Positions 49,148 to 57,871 are shown, counted from the first letter of the stretch. The stretch: DNA of 64,000 nt from a virus (IMGVR_UViG_3300032214_000715:175164-239163); one strand, 5' to 3'. Program-made: numbers and translations. Notes: generated from the letters alone by a model not told the origin.

Positions 49148-49176
49148 AGTATAGCAGGACCATGATTTATTGTCAA
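49148..49176 (-). promoter_or_regulatory. Early sigma70 promoter of the 49119-48560 unit
   Basis: TTGACA (49171-49176), 17 bp, TATACT (49148-49153) on the minus strand. No gene is seen between it and the UvsY stop at 49238. Confidence 0.82.
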
Positions 49177-49237
49177 ATTGTGAAACTAAAAGTAAATCAT
49201 CTCCAGGAAACAATTATGTTCGAGGAAGACTTTCGCG

Positions 49238-49693
49238 TCACAACTCATAGCCATCAAGGCCAGCTGCCTTCAACTTGATCAAGTGGCCAAGCATGAAGTT
49301 CTTAGACTCTAACGCTTTGAGAACTCCCAAGTAGCGATTTCTAATGAGTGCCACCTCATTTATTAGTATCTCAAAATCAATCACTTCATTTTCACCGTCC
49401 ACGTATTTCTCAGCATCTCGACTTGTCAACGCACGATTGTACCCTTCTAAGTACTTCTGAAAGTACTTGCGTCGGAGAGCCCGCAACTTGATGTTGAGAT
49501 AGTTTAGTACTGCCTCAATATCCTGTAGACTGGCAAAATAGGACTCTGTTAGTCCTGGCATCATAAAGACATTCTTCTCTACTCTGCCAGAAATCTTGAC
49601 ATCCTGTTTTGCCGTCTCCAACTGTTGCTCATAATAAGCAACAAAGTCAGGCAGAACACCTAGGTCAGCAGTAATTCTACTGTACCAATTCAT
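49238..49693 (-). CDS. uvsY: Probable recombination mediator UvsY (151 aa)
   Basis: All-helical protein of UvsY size (T4: 137 aa). RALRRKYFQKYLEGYNRALT, DAEKYVDGENEVIDFEILIN and LGVLKALESKNFMLGHLIKL follow the UvsY layout. That layout is a basic helix, an invariant acidic turn before a central helix, then a C-terminal K/R-S-x-x-F-x-h-K/G-H/N motif (T4: ALDAIKSRGFAIKHIQ). It lies two genes downstream of uvsX. It would load UvsX onto gp32-covered ssDNA. Assignment by pattern and context; sequence identity to T4 is low. Confidence 0.65.
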   Translation of the reverse strand: MNWYSRITADLGVLPDFVAYYEQQLETAKQDVKISGRVEKNVFMMPGLTESYFASLQDIEAVLNYLNIKLRALRRKYFQKYLEGYNRALTSRDAEKYVDGENEVIDFEILINEVALIRNRYLGVLKALESKNFMLGHLIKLKAAGLDGYEL

Positions 49694-49697
49694 TTAA

Positions 49698-49973
49698 TTA
49701 CTCATCGTAATCTTCTTCGTCACCAAAGCCTAATTCTTCATAGTTATCATCGTAGTCATCCAAATTTTCCGACGTATCTTCGCTATAGAACTTTACAGCG
49801 TCAAGTACGTCCCGATCACCGTCAAATTCATGACGAATGTCCTCTAAATCAAAATCATACTCCATAAGTAGCGTCACCATACTATCTGCTAGTTGCGTCT
49901 TATCATCTGGTGTTACATACTCGCTCATCATATTCCAAATATCAGCAATTGCGGCTAGGGCTGATTTACTCAT
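49698..49973 (-). CDS. Small acidic protein between uvsX and uvsY (91 aa)
   Basis: Overlaps the uvsX stop by 8 nt. MSKSALAAIADIWNMMSEYV, then DSMVTLLMEYDFDLEDIRHE, helical; the last 30 residues are Asp/Glu/Tyr-rich (NLDDYDDNYEELGFGDEEDY). Similar acidic proteins beside uvsX are known to me from marine T4-like phages but are unnamed. The acidic tail resembles DNA-mimic or gp32-type protein-interaction tails; this is speculation. Confidence 0.72.
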   Translation of the reverse strand: MSKSALAAIADIWNMMSEYVTPDDKTQLADSMVTLLMEYDFDLEDIRHEFDGDRDVLDAVKFYSEDTSENLDDYDDNYEELGFGDEEDYDE

Positions 49974-51030
49974 CTTCTACTTCCTCCGTTACTTGAATGT
50001 TGATTTCTTGATCGCGTAAAGAAAATTCTTTCATTACTAGATCCATGATTCCATTTTCATTTTTATTCCACTCTTTGCGAAAGTATTTATGTACTTCTCC
50101 ATTCAAATCTGTATATGAATAACGATTTCCCTCTTTCTTAATAAGTTGTCGCTTTTCAATCAAATCAAAAAATCCACTGTAAGGATTCATACCCGTGCTA
50201 TATGGAATTTGAATTTGAATGTCTTCAAATGGCTTAGCGTATCGGGTCTTCATAATTTTACAACCAGCACGAATTCCAAGTACATCGCTTACTTTGTTGC
50301 CATCCTCGTCTTCTTTTAGTTTCAACTTCTTCATTGCTACCAGAATAGAACTGGCATACACGAATCCCTGACCACCGCTAACTACTGGGTCTGGATTATA
50401 TGGGTCCTGACTAGCATAGCTATGATTGGTAGCTACTAATCCAACATTATGATTACCAAACATATTTACGCAATTGGTAACTAATGCCTTAAGAGCCTTT
50501 GCTTTTCGCCCCATATCTCCCTTCATGTCACCCGCTTCAAACTGATTGAGTTCAGTAGGCGACATCAGCATTCCAAGGCTATCAATTACAAATAAAACTT
50601 TGAGACGAGCTTCTGCTGGCATTTCCTTGTAGTCGCTCATGAACTTTGAAATTGTCTTAGCAACATCGTCAATCATTGCCATAGATAACTTGAGTAATTT
50701 TTCTTCGCTAGTATCAACGCCCAATGCTTTTAGCCAACTTTCGTCAAGAGCATTTTCGGTATCAATTAATACTACAAAAATGCCCTGTTCTTGAGCATGT
50801 CGCACTAGATTGCCACTACAAATGTAGCTTTTTCCGCTACCGCTTTCTCCAGCAAATACAGTTACTTTTCCTAGAGGAACGCCCTTGTTAAAGTCCCCGC
50901 TAATCAGATAATTCAGTGCGTAATTGCCTGTGTTGACCCAATCAGTGGGATCATTAAATCCGATACTAAGACCATCAATACTCTTGGTCAGTTCTCGTCT
51001 AAATTTTGAAATGTCGAACGGTTTTGTCAT
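49966..51030 (-). CDS. uvsX: UvsX/RecA-type recombinase (354 aa)
   Basis: RecA core: Walker A GESGSGKSYICSGNLVRHA (around residue 60), VVLIDTENALDESWLKALGV, Walker B LFVIDSLGMLMSPTELNQFE, NMFGNHNVGLVATNHSYASQ (motif with the sensing polar residue) and the L2 region VVSGGQGFVYASSILVAMKK. It forms presynaptic filaments for strand exchange and recombination-dependent replication. Follows the 79-aa gene by 2 nt and is followed by the acidic gene and uvsY, a compact recombination unit. Confidence 0.93.
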   Translation of the reverse strand: MTKPFDISKFRRELTKSIDGLSIGFNDPTDWVNTGNYALNYLISGDFNKGVPLGKVTVFAGESGSGKSYICSGNLVRHAQEQGIFVVLIDTENALDESWLKALGVDTSEEKLLKLSMAMIDDVAKTISKFMSDYKEMPAEARLKVLFVIDSLGMLMSPTELNQFEAGDMKGDMGRKAKALKALVTNCVNMFGNHNVGLVATNHSYASQDPYNPDPVVSGGQGFVYASSILVAMKKLKLKEDEDGNKVSDVLGIRAGCKIMKTRYAKPFEDIQIQIPYSTGMNPYSGFFDLIEKRQLIKKEGNRYSYTDLNGEVHKYFRKEWNKNENGIMDLVMKEFSLRDQEINIQVTEEVEDE

Positions 51031-51032
51031 AT

Positions 51033-51272
51033 TTACTTTCCATTAACTACTTGTTTATTACTATACACGCTAAACGGCTGCGTGTCTAATAATTCCGGGC
51101 ACTTTTCTGCCAATCTTTCAAATTCATAGTCATTTGGGTAGTGACGCAAAATAGCACGAACTCGCTGACGCACAATGCTTGGAACACGTGGTGTTTTTCC
51201 TGGGTCAGTTAGTTCTTGTAGTAATTTTTTACCCTGAACCAAAGACCGATATCTTTCATCCGGCAGTGTCAT
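51033..51272 (-). CDS. BPSL0761-family-like small protein (79 aa)
   Basis: MTLPDERYRSLVQGKKLLQE, then TDPGKTPRVPSIVRQRVRAI and LRHYPNDYEFERLAEKCPEL match the pattern (PxERxxxLxxxxxLLxEL, PxxRVPxxVRxxAxxxLRHYP) of the BPSL0761 family found in bacteria and phages, whose function is unknown. AUGGAGG-type ribosome site. It lies between gp32 and uvsX. Confidence 0.72.
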   Translation of the reverse strand: MTLPDERYRSLVQGKKLLQELTDPGKTPRVPSIVRQRVRAILRHYPNDYEFERLAEKCPELLDTQPFSVYSNKQVVNGK

Positions 51273-51293
51273 ATTAAACCTCCATTGTATAGA

Positions 51294-51321
51294 ATAGTAC
51301 CCAGAATATTCTGGGTACTAT
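51294..51321 (-). other. 28-nt perfect palindrome between gp32 and the next gene
   Basis: Two 14-nt arms (ATAGTACCCAGAAT and its complement) with no spacer, 16 nt past the gp32 stop. There is no U-run, so it is unlikely to be a strong terminator on the minus strand. It may act as a 3'-end stabiliser of the gp32 message or as a partial attenuator before uvsX. Confidence 0.6.
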
Positions 51322-51336
51322 AAACACTATAAGCTT

Positions 51337-52383
51337 TTAAGCTACTTTGTTTTGCCTTGAGCGAATCATCGCCAAAATGTCTTGAGTTTTTTCGCTAGTT
51401 TGCTTCGGTGGAACCTTTACCTCAACTGCTGGCGCTGGTTCTTCCCAAGGAGCTGATTCCTCAACTGTCGCCTTTACTGCTGGCTTAGAAACAAAAGTAG
51501 CGGTACGCGTTGACTTGCTTGATTCGTCAAATTCGGGAACATCAGCATCTTCAGATGAAGATCCAGAGGTCTGAAGGCCCCAAGGCTTGTAGTAAGACGC
51601 CCACTTATCCGGATCGTACATACGTCCATCAACGCTAGCCTCAAACATATCCTTGATGATGCGAACTTCACTTTCGCTGGGCTTCTTAGGCAAGAATTCC
51701 TTTAGATTGTACAACCCATAAGCATCAATCGCCGCACGTTCTGCTTCAGTAAGAGCGGTAGGACCCTTCATAAATGACCAGTCGCTAGTACTCCAGTCCG
51801 CGTATCCACCTGGATTCTTGGAGCGAATAACCTTGAAGTCTAGACCTTGATTGAAGTCGCTAGGCATAACATCAAACTCTGGATCAAGCAAACTCTTCTT
51901 AATGTTCTTAAAGATTTGAGGGGTAATGATAAAGCGACGAATCGGATTCTCTGGTTGTTCATCGTCTGGTAAGCCATTTGTACGAACAAAGCCCTGTAGT
52001 AAATAACTACGCTTCTTCCAGTACTTGTTGGCGGTTTCCTTTAGACTTTCATCCTTGTACCAAGTGCGAACTTCTGCCAGAACTGGGCACTTTTCGCTTT
52101 CGCCGTACATTTCAATACACGGCACTTGAACCACGACTTCCTTGTTTTCATTTTGACCCTTAATGCCAGCAAATGGCAGTTTGATCATTTGACGCTCAAT
52201 CCAAAAATATACGTTATCGGTATCGCCGTCCGGTAGAAAACGAAGCGAAGAGCTTGCTCCTTCAGGCAAATTCCAGTGAGCGTAGATGGACTTATCTCCA
52301 CCGATCTTCTGTGATTGTTGTTGATTTTGTTGTGAACGATTTTCTTGTGCCTGTAGTTTGGCACGCAATGCTGCTAGTGACAT
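51337..52383 (-). CDS. gp32: Single-stranded DNA-binding protein gp32 (348 aa)
   Basis: Order of features matches gp32: basic/Gln-rich N-terminus (LRAKLQAQENRSQQNQQQSQ), then an OB-fold core (HWNLPEGASSSLRFLPDGDT, VYFWIERQMIKLPFAGIKGQ, YWKKRSYLLQGFVRTNGLPD, NPIRRFIITPQIFKNIKKSL, FKVIRSKNPGGYADWSTSDW). A long acidic, Ser/Glu/Pro-rich tail ends the protein. T4 gp32 binds zinc through H64, C77, C87 and C90. Here only C89 and C99 are visible in that region, so the zinc site seems reduced. It has both a sigma70-like and a late promoter and a leader hairpin. Confidence 0.9.
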   Translation of the reverse strand: MSLAALRAKLQAQENRSQQNQQQSQKIGGDKSIYAHWNLPEGASSSLRFLPDGDTDNVYFWIERQMIKLPFAGIKGQNENKEVVVQVPCIEMYGESEKCPVLAEVRTWYKDESLKETANKYWKKRSYLLQGFVRTNGLPDDEQPENPIRRFIITPQIFKNIKKSLLDPEFDVMPSDFNQGLDFKVIRSKNPGGYADWSTSDWSFMKGPTALTEAERAAIDAYGLYNLKEFLPKKPSESEVRIIKDMFEASVDGRMYDPDKWASYYKPWGLQTSGSSSEDADVPEFDESSKSTRTATFVSKPAVKATVEESAPWEEPAPAVEVKVPPKQTSEKTQDILAMIRSRQNKVA

Positions 52384-52438
52384 TTTTATCTCCTTCTAAA
52401 TTGTAAAAAGTGTACTATAAACCAAGATATAAAGTGTT

Positions 52439-52453
52439 GTTGTCGGAGACAAC
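52439..52453 (-). promoter_or_regulatory. gp32 leader hairpin
   Basis: GTTGTC, 3-nt loop, GACAAC in the 5' leader, 56 nt before the ATG. In T4, gp32 represses its own translation through a leader pseudoknot; whether this hairpin is part of a similar operator cannot be told from sequence alone. Confidence 0.45.
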
Positions 52454-52468
52454 GTGACTTATGAATCA

Positions 52469-52496
52469 AGTATAAACTACTTTCTTCATTCGTCAA
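52469..52496 (-). promoter_or_regulatory. Sigma70-like promoter of gp32
   Basis: TTGACG (52491-52496), 16-bp spacer, TATACT (52469-52474) on the minus strand. Confidence 0.6.
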
Positions 52497-52499
52497 GTA

Positions 52500-52507
52500 T
52501 ATTTATC
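52500..52507 (-). promoter_or_regulatory. Late-promoter element GATAAATA upstream of gp32
   Basis: GATAAATA on the minus strand, immediately upstream of the sigma70-like -35 box. gp32 therefore appears to be served by both an early/middle and a late start. Confidence 0.55.
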
Positions 52508-52543
52508 ACCGTTTCGGTAAAATTGATAAAATATGTGAGAAAT

Positions 52544-54547
52544 TTAAGCGCCGCGTCTCATCCATTTTTTTAATTTTGACATCTCGCGGTTGTAGTGAAC
52601 GTCGGATTTTGATGTGCGTGATTGATTGACTCCAGAAAATGGACTTAAGCTACTGCCACCAAAATAATCCGGATTATCGGATTCTGTTATGCCGCCAAGC
52701 ACACTATCCAAAATGTGTTTGATTTTCTTTGGAGCTTTGCCCAGCGGGTATAAGTCGTGTATTATGTCTTTTCGTTCTTCATCATCGGCTGATGTATACA
52801 TATTTCGGATTTTGCTAGCACTATCAATAACTTGTCCGTTTATTTCAAAGTCAATTTTTGGAACGATGTAGATGTAACCGTGCTTGCTCATTGGTTGATC
52901 AGCCGCATCTGAATATGGTTGAAAGTACGCTGGGCTTCCATCTTTCTTTGGTGCGAAACTAAATCTATCACTGTCTTTTTCACTGACAGCAAACACTAGC
53001 ACTGTGTTTTCTGGATCATAATTTGTGGTAATTTCATTTGCTTTGTAGGGACTTTTAACTTGTACGAATCTGTCTTTTGGAACACCGCTTTGATTTGCTA
53101 GAAATTTTTTATCATCAAACCCAAATGGACGTTCTGTTTTGGAATCGGTTGCTGCTACAAATACCTCACCGTCTGGAAATTTGTGAGCCAGATGATCAAA
53201 CACACTTGCGTGTCCAAGATGAAATGGATGAAATCCGCCTGGGTAAATAACTAATTCTTGCTTACCGTTAATATTTTCTTTAAGAGTCGGTTGCGCTGAT
53301 TGTGGTCGTTGTTTGGCTAATCTTGCTTGTGCGTTTTGTCTGCTAAATCCAAGACGATCTACTATTTTTATTCCTCCACTTACGAATCCTTCTTGACTGG
53401 CAGTCATTTCACCACCAGGCGTAGTAGATCGTAAATAGCCCTGTAATGGACTTTGTTGTGCCGCTTTTTCTAGCGATGGAATCAAACTCATTTTGTATCT
53501 ATAAACTTTTATCCAATTATCCCATATTTTGCTAATAATGCTGCGATTTTGTTCGTAGTATTCAATTAAGGCTTCATATTTTCTACGTGATATTGGAAGT
53601 TTTGGTTTTGCCAATTCCGAATCCAATCTCAATTTGTAAGCAGCATCAAATCCAGAATCTAGTGTTTTTAGATCAAGTTTCCCAACATTGATTAATCCAT
53701 TTACGTAAGTAGTAAATCTGTTGGCAAAATTAGTAGCAGATTCGGGAGCACCTGTAATAAACTTTTTAATCGCTGAGTCATCCGATATAGTTGATTCTGC
53801 GACAGATTTTATTTGTTCATTTACGTTTATAGTTGGAGTCACTGGCATACGAACAGGCAACAGTGCTACGTTTCCACGACGACGTAATTTTCCTAATCCT
53901 GATAGCCAAGTGATATTACTTTCTGTGGTTGCCGCATTTGGTGGCAAGTATCTGTGTATAGCTATTCCGGCAATTTTATCACGTAAATATTCTCCAAGAT
54001 CGCTATCAACCGGAACACGATACATTAGTCCTTCTGGGTTAGCTTGAAACTGATAAACCTGATTTGAATTTATATTTTGTACGGTCAGTGGCTTGCTAGG
54101 ATAAAATATTAAGTCTCCCATATACCAACCAGTATTACCACTATAAGAGGCCTCCAATGATTTCCAAAGTGATGCGACGGTTCTGGACAAATCTGTTCTT
54201 GCCTTTTCTCCACGAGCCGCTTCTCGTTGTGCGAATTCTTCTGGGCTATAAACGGCACGATTTTCGCGATTGGAGCTATTAAACATATGCTTGTCTAGTA
54301 TAGCAAATCTTCCGTCTGGCCCACTACCGAATACTAGTGCTGGCCATCCATCTATTTTTATAGTTACCGCTTGTGGACGCTCTATAGTCGCATTTAGTCC
54401 AGCTATTGCTTGAGGTAGCGGAGTATATACTTGTCCTTTTCCAGCTTCTAGTCCGCCCCAGATCACCATGTCTTCTGGGTGATCCATATGTCCAGCGGCC
54501 TCTAATAGAAGCGTTTTATTTTCTAATATAAGTTCTCTGGACAACAT
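52544..54547 (-). CDS. Fusion: ligase-like KxDG domain plus HxGH nucleotidylyltransferase (667 aa)
   Basis: N-terminus MLSRELILENKTLLLEAAGH resembles a capsid-targeting leader. Residues 20-230: HPEDMVIWGG, then VTIKIDGWPALVFGSGPDGR contains the KxDG motif I of ATP-dependent ligases/nucleotidyltransferases. GYMGDLIFYP and NPEGLMYRVP follow at plausible later motif positions. I recall a KxDG family of this type in marine T4-like phages. A helical middle (residues 260-430) leads to residues 440-620: VIYPGGFHPFHLGHASVFDH with the HxGH active site of cytidylyl/NMN-adenylyl transferases, then SASKIRNMY, matching the C-terminal ISSTxIR motif. Substrates unknown. Starts 1 nt from the upstream stop. 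Confidence 0.78.
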   Translation of the reverse strand: MLSRELILENKTLLLEAAGHMDHPEDMVIWGGLEAGKGQVYTPLPQAIAGLNATIERPQAVTIKIDGWPALVFGSGPDGRFAILDKHMFNSSNRENRAVYSPEEFAQREAARGEKARTDLSRTVASLWKSLEASYSGNTGWYMGDLIFYPSKPLTVQNINSNQVYQFQANPEGLMYRVPVDSDLGEYLRDKIAGIAIHRYLPPNAATTESNITWLSGLGKLRRRGNVALLPVRMPVTPTINVNEQIKSVAESTISDDSAIKKFITGAPESATNFANRFTTYVNGLINVGKLDLKTLDSGFDAAYKLRLDSELAKPKLPISRRKYEALIEYYEQNRSIISKIWDNWIKVYRYKMSLIPSLEKAAQQSPLQGYLRSTTPGGEMTASQEGFVSGGIKIVDRLGFSRQNAQARLAKQRPQSAQPTLKENINGKQELVIYPGGFHPFHLGHASVFDHLAHKFPDGEVFVAATDSKTERPFGFDDKKFLANQSGVPKDRFVQVKSPYKANEITTNYDPENTVLVFAVSEKDSDRFSFAPKKDGSPAYFQPYSDAADQPMSKHGYIYIVPKIDFEINGQVIDSASKIRNMYTSADDEERKDIIHDLYPLGKAPKKIKHILDSVLGGITESDNPDYFGGSSLSPFSGVNQSRTSKSDVHYNREMSKLKKWMRRGA

Positions 54548-54548
54548 A

Positions 54549-56279
54549 TCATTTAATCCACTTTGCTACCTGTTCTCCAACAATCGTGTCTACCATTTTA
54601 TCAATTGATTCTCTAAAAAGCTCAGCAGGTGGTAGCGTTGACGGCTCATCTGGCTCATCATGTAACTTTTGAAAGTCGCGTGTCGGCGCTCCACGAGTGT
54701 TTAATGGGCTCGGTTTCTTATCAGATGTTGACTTTTCTAAAAACTCTAATACATTAACAAGCTTGTCTAATTGTACTATAGAGTGTTTTAAAATAACTTT
54801 AGCAAATCCCAAATCTGTAGCCCATCTGTTTAGATCATCATCGTCGCGTTCAGCTCCTACCGCGATTAATACGTGTAGTATTACTGGTTCAATCACCTCA
54901 GTTAATGCTGCGTATTTCTTATTACTTTTTAGTGCTAAAATATCATTTTTTAAGAAATGTAAAACTTCAGTGAACAAATATAAAAGCGTATCGGCGTGAA
55001 CGTTATCACTTTCGCTATCGGAATCCAGTAGTTTATTTAAAGTGTATACACTTTTAATATATTTTTCTACCGATGATCTAGGAAGTCCAGTGGTGCTCCA
55101 AATTTCATATGGATCGGCCATCTCATTTAATTGATAGGTTGTGTTTTCTTTGAGTTCAGTATCACTCATTTCAGGCTCTCTTGTTTTTTTTGTTTGTCCA
55201 ACTCCAAATCTTCCTAGCATTGAAGATGTCTGTTTTCCCGCTACTTGTGCTTGTGGACTAGTAAAATCTTCATCATCAGTGTCAATCGTTGAAGCAGTTG
55301 ATTGAGCGAGTTTAATTGATTTAAGTTTATTGTTTATTGCCGCAAGTTCATTATTAACAAGATCAATAGATCGCGTGGTTGCGTCAGCAAACTCGGGAAA
55401 TTTTTCATCAGTTACTTTGTAAATGTCTGGCAAATCTCTATTTAAAAAATTCTTAATAAGAGTACTTGCTTGTTTGCTTCTCTTACTAACCGCCTTGCGA
55501 TATTTTTGCGTTCTATCGGAAGAAGTTGCTTGTTTTACTTTATCTTCTATTTCTTTTCCAATTTGTTTTTCTCGTTGCTCTAATTCTTGTTGTCTTTTTT
55601 CCAATTGAGAAAGCTTACTCATCACATCTGTTTTCTGAGCAGCTACATCCTGTTGCTGAGTGGTTAATTTTGCCGCTAAATTACCTAATTGTGCTAGTCT
55701 CTCTTTTTCTATAGTTTGTTCGCCACTGAGTGTTTTAATTTTGTCAGTAAGATCACTAAACTGTTCTGGATTAATTTTACTTATGTTTTGTTTTGCTGTT
55801 TCTAAATCCTGCTTTAACTCAGTATATTTCTTTTCATCCATACCTGGTTTATTTTTTAGTTCTTCTACTTGAGCTAGCATACGTGCGACATCAGCAGAAC
55901 TAACTTGACGCTGTTGAACGTCTGTAGATAATTTTCCACTTAAAGACTTTAATCGTTGAATTTCAGCATCGGAATCTTTTCCAGAATCTTCTACTGACTG
56001 TAGCGTTCGTTGTAATTGATTTAAATTTGCGGTTAATTTAGCATTTTCTTTACGCTGAGCATTTATAACGGCATTTTGATCCATATCGCGACGATCAAAA
56101 TCTTTTAATTTATCGTCTAGATATAGACCAAGAGCCTGTTCCTTGTTTAAGTCAGGATAATCACGCGATGCCTGATATACTATATCTCTTTCACGTGATA
56201 TTTGTTTTTCTGTTGGCTTCTCAATAGCAGCTTCATATATGCCATTTGCCCAAGACTCAAATTCCTTTAAGTGCTTCAT
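54549..56279 (-). CDS. Coiled-coil virion/assembly protein, unknown function (576 aa)
   Basis: N-terminus MKHLKEFESWANGIYEAAIE resembles a capsid-targeting leader with an I/L-x-E site. Residues 65-265 are a continuous coiled coil (AQRKENAKLTANLNQLQRTL, LARMLAQVEELKN-like heptads, QLEKRQQELEQREKQIGKEI). A helical middle is followed by NTTYQLNEMADPYEIWSTTG and a globular C-terminus (TLLYLFTEVLHFLKNDILAL, IEPVILHVLIAVGAERDDDD). Size and architecture fit a scaffold or internal head protein. Tight spacing with both neighbours (1 nt) indicates one operon. Confidence 0.7.
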   Translation of the reverse strand: MKHLKEFESWANGIYEAAIEKPTEKQISRERDIVYQASRDYPDLNKEQALGLYLDDKLKDFDRRDMDQNAVINAQRKENAKLTANLNQLQRTLQSVEDSGKDSDAEIQRLKSLSGKLSTDVQQRQVSSADVARMLAQVEELKNKPGMDEKKYTELKQDLETAKQNISKINPEQFSDLTDKIKTLSGEQTIEKERLAQLGNLAAKLTTQQQDVAAQKTDVMSKLSQLEKRQQELEQREKQIGKEIEDKVKQATSSDRTQKYRKAVSKRSKQASTLIKNFLNRDLPDIYKVTDEKFPEFADATTRSIDLVNNELAAINNKLKSIKLAQSTASTIDTDDEDFTSPQAQVAGKQTSSMLGRFGVGQTKKTREPEMSDTELKENTTYQLNEMADPYEIWSTTGLPRSSVEKYIKSVYTLNKLLDSDSESDNVHADTLLYLFTEVLHFLKNDILALKSNKKYAALTEVIEPVILHVLIAVGAERDDDDLNRWATDLGFAKVILKHSIVQLDKLVNVLEFLEKSTSDKKPSPLNTRGAPTRDFQKLHDEPDEPSTLPPAELFRESIDKMVDTIVGEQVAKWIK

Positions 56280-56280
56280 C

Positions 56281-57831
56281 TTAATACCTCTTTAATAATC
56301 CACTTAATTTGCGAATTCGAGCTAACTCGTTTTCGGCAAGTGGTGGTGCTGATGGCATAGAGTCCAAATCACGCGGTGGTTGCTGAGGGAGTTCTTTTGA
56401 CTGCGCCGGTGATTTATTATTGCTTGATGGTTTAAGTTTTTCTGTATTTGGTTTTGCTGTAGGCTCTGGTTTAGCTGGTGTGTCTAAACCTTCTTTGTCT
56501 AGATCGTCCAACTTATTCAGTACTTTACTAAAGTGCTCGTTGTCTGGCTGTTCTCTCATCCAAGCAATAATTATTGTTTTTGCGTCTGCGTTTGGATCGC
56601 CGGCGGCATTCTCAAGTCTATTGAATAAGGTGTCATCATCAATATAATCTTTAATTTGCCCTATTGCGTTGGTTGCGTCTGGACCCAAAAATAATTCTTC
56701 ACTATCAGTCGATAGTAATTCAACTAATGCATCTATGTCGCCAGTCTGCGTTGGCTCTAAATCTTCTTCAACGCTAGCAGGATTCATATCAGCGACTATG
56801 CTTGAATTATTAGAGCTTGTGGAACTTGAATTACTGCCGCCTGTAAGCCCACTAACTGCTCCGCTAACTGCTCCTCTTGCCACTCCACTGGCTACTGCGC
56901 CAGCTACTCGACCAACTGCTCCTATCGCTAGCCCAAGATTTTCCAATACCGGTATAGCAGCCTCTATTCTTGGGTCTAGATGTTGGTGAGTAAACATTTC
57001 AGCCACCATACCCTCTGAGGGTTGAACTTCTCTTAGAGTTGGAGTCCAGTTTTCAAAGTACTGTCTAAATCCTCTGCTGCTACGTAGTTTTTTCATTGTC
57101 TCGCGCAGATTTAAATAGTGTTCAGCTGCCTCTGTTATAAGAACGTTTACGCTTTCATTGAACTGTTTTTTATGTGTGGCTCTTATAAATCCACCTAACT
57201 TTTTGATATCGTCGCACAACTGAGCTATATGTTTGCCGCGCTCATCATATGGATTTCCGCCTTCTGCTATCAATCTAGCAAACACATAACCCTCAGAGGG
57301 TTTCTTTGTGGGTAGAACAAATCTTTCGCCGAATTGATTTTCAACAAATATTTTGTCCACGTGTCTAAATCGTTGATCGTTTTCTTCTAATGCCTTATTG
57401 TGACGTATAAACATTTTAACTTGCGCCGGCGTGGAATCGCTAGTACTGGTATATTTGGTGCCGTGATAACCCTCGCTTATAGAGTGCTTTTTTTGTCTCT
57501 TCATCCAATCGTTAAAGCTTCCTGGGTCTGTATCGTATCGCAGTCCATGTCTTGTTGCCCAATTACTCATATCTTTTAAAAAGTCAGTCCAATCAGCGGT
57601 TGCGTTTTTTACAGCATTTTTATTAAAAAAGATTATTAACTCATTAAGATTGTTTATCGCTATAATAAAAGTTCCGACTTTTTTGTTTTTTCTTTTAAAA
57701 GTAAAATTAAAAGCAGTGGCATTTTCTGCGTCAAGCGCCGGTTTACCATCGTTAATAGCTACGGGATCAAAATTCAGTGTATCCAACTTATCATAAAGTT
57801 TAACGTTTAATGGTTCTTTTGTTTTAGGCAT
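56281..57831 (-). CDS. Virion-type protein, unknown function (516 aa)
   Basis: N-terminal domain (FNFTFKRKNKKVGTFIIAIN, ADWTDFLKDMSNWATRHGLR), a middle helical part with NVLITEAAEHYLNLRETMKK, and a Gly/Ala-rich amphipathic stretch (AVGRVAGAVASGVARGAVSG). Then come a Ser/Asn run, an acidic helical part, a Pro/Lys-rich linker and the end LARIRKLSGLLKRY. The final piece is one copy of a short motif shared with several proteins here. Late element GATAAATA at 57853-57860. The Gly/Ala segment could contact membrane or other proteins. Function unknown. Confidence 0.7.
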   Translation of the reverse strand: MPKTKEPLNVKLYDKLDTLNFDPVAINDGKPALDAENATAFNFTFKRKNKKVGTFIIAINNLNELIIFFNKNAVKNATADWTDFLKDMSNWATRHGLRYDTDPGSFNDWMKRQKKHSISEGYHGTKYTSTSDSTPAQVKMFIRHNKALEENDQRFRHVDKIFVENQFGERFVLPTKKPSEGYVFARLIAEGGNPYDERGKHIAQLCDDIKKLGGFIRATHKKQFNESVNVLITEAAEHYLNLRETMKKLRSSRGFRQYFENWTPTLREVQPSEGMVAEMFTHQHLDPRIEAAIPVLENLGLAIGAVGRVAGAVASGVARGAVSGAVSGLTGGSNSSSTSSNNSSIVADMNPASVEEDLEPTQTGDIDALVELLSTDSEELFLGPDATNAIGQIKDYIDDDTLFNRLENAAGDPNADAKTIIIAWMREQPDNEHFSKVLNKLDDLDKEGLDTPAKPEPTAKPNTEKLKPSSNNKSPAQSKELPQQPPRDLDSMPSAPPLAENELARIRKLSGLLKRY

Positions 57832-57852
57832 ATTTAAAGTCCGATTATCTAG

Positions 57853-57860
57853 TATTTATC
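57853..57860 (-). promoter_or_regulatory. Late-promoter element GATAAATA
   Basis: GATAAATA on the minus strand, 21 nt before the ATG of the 516-aa gene. Confidence 0.6.
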
Positions 57861-57871
57861 ACTGACTCACT

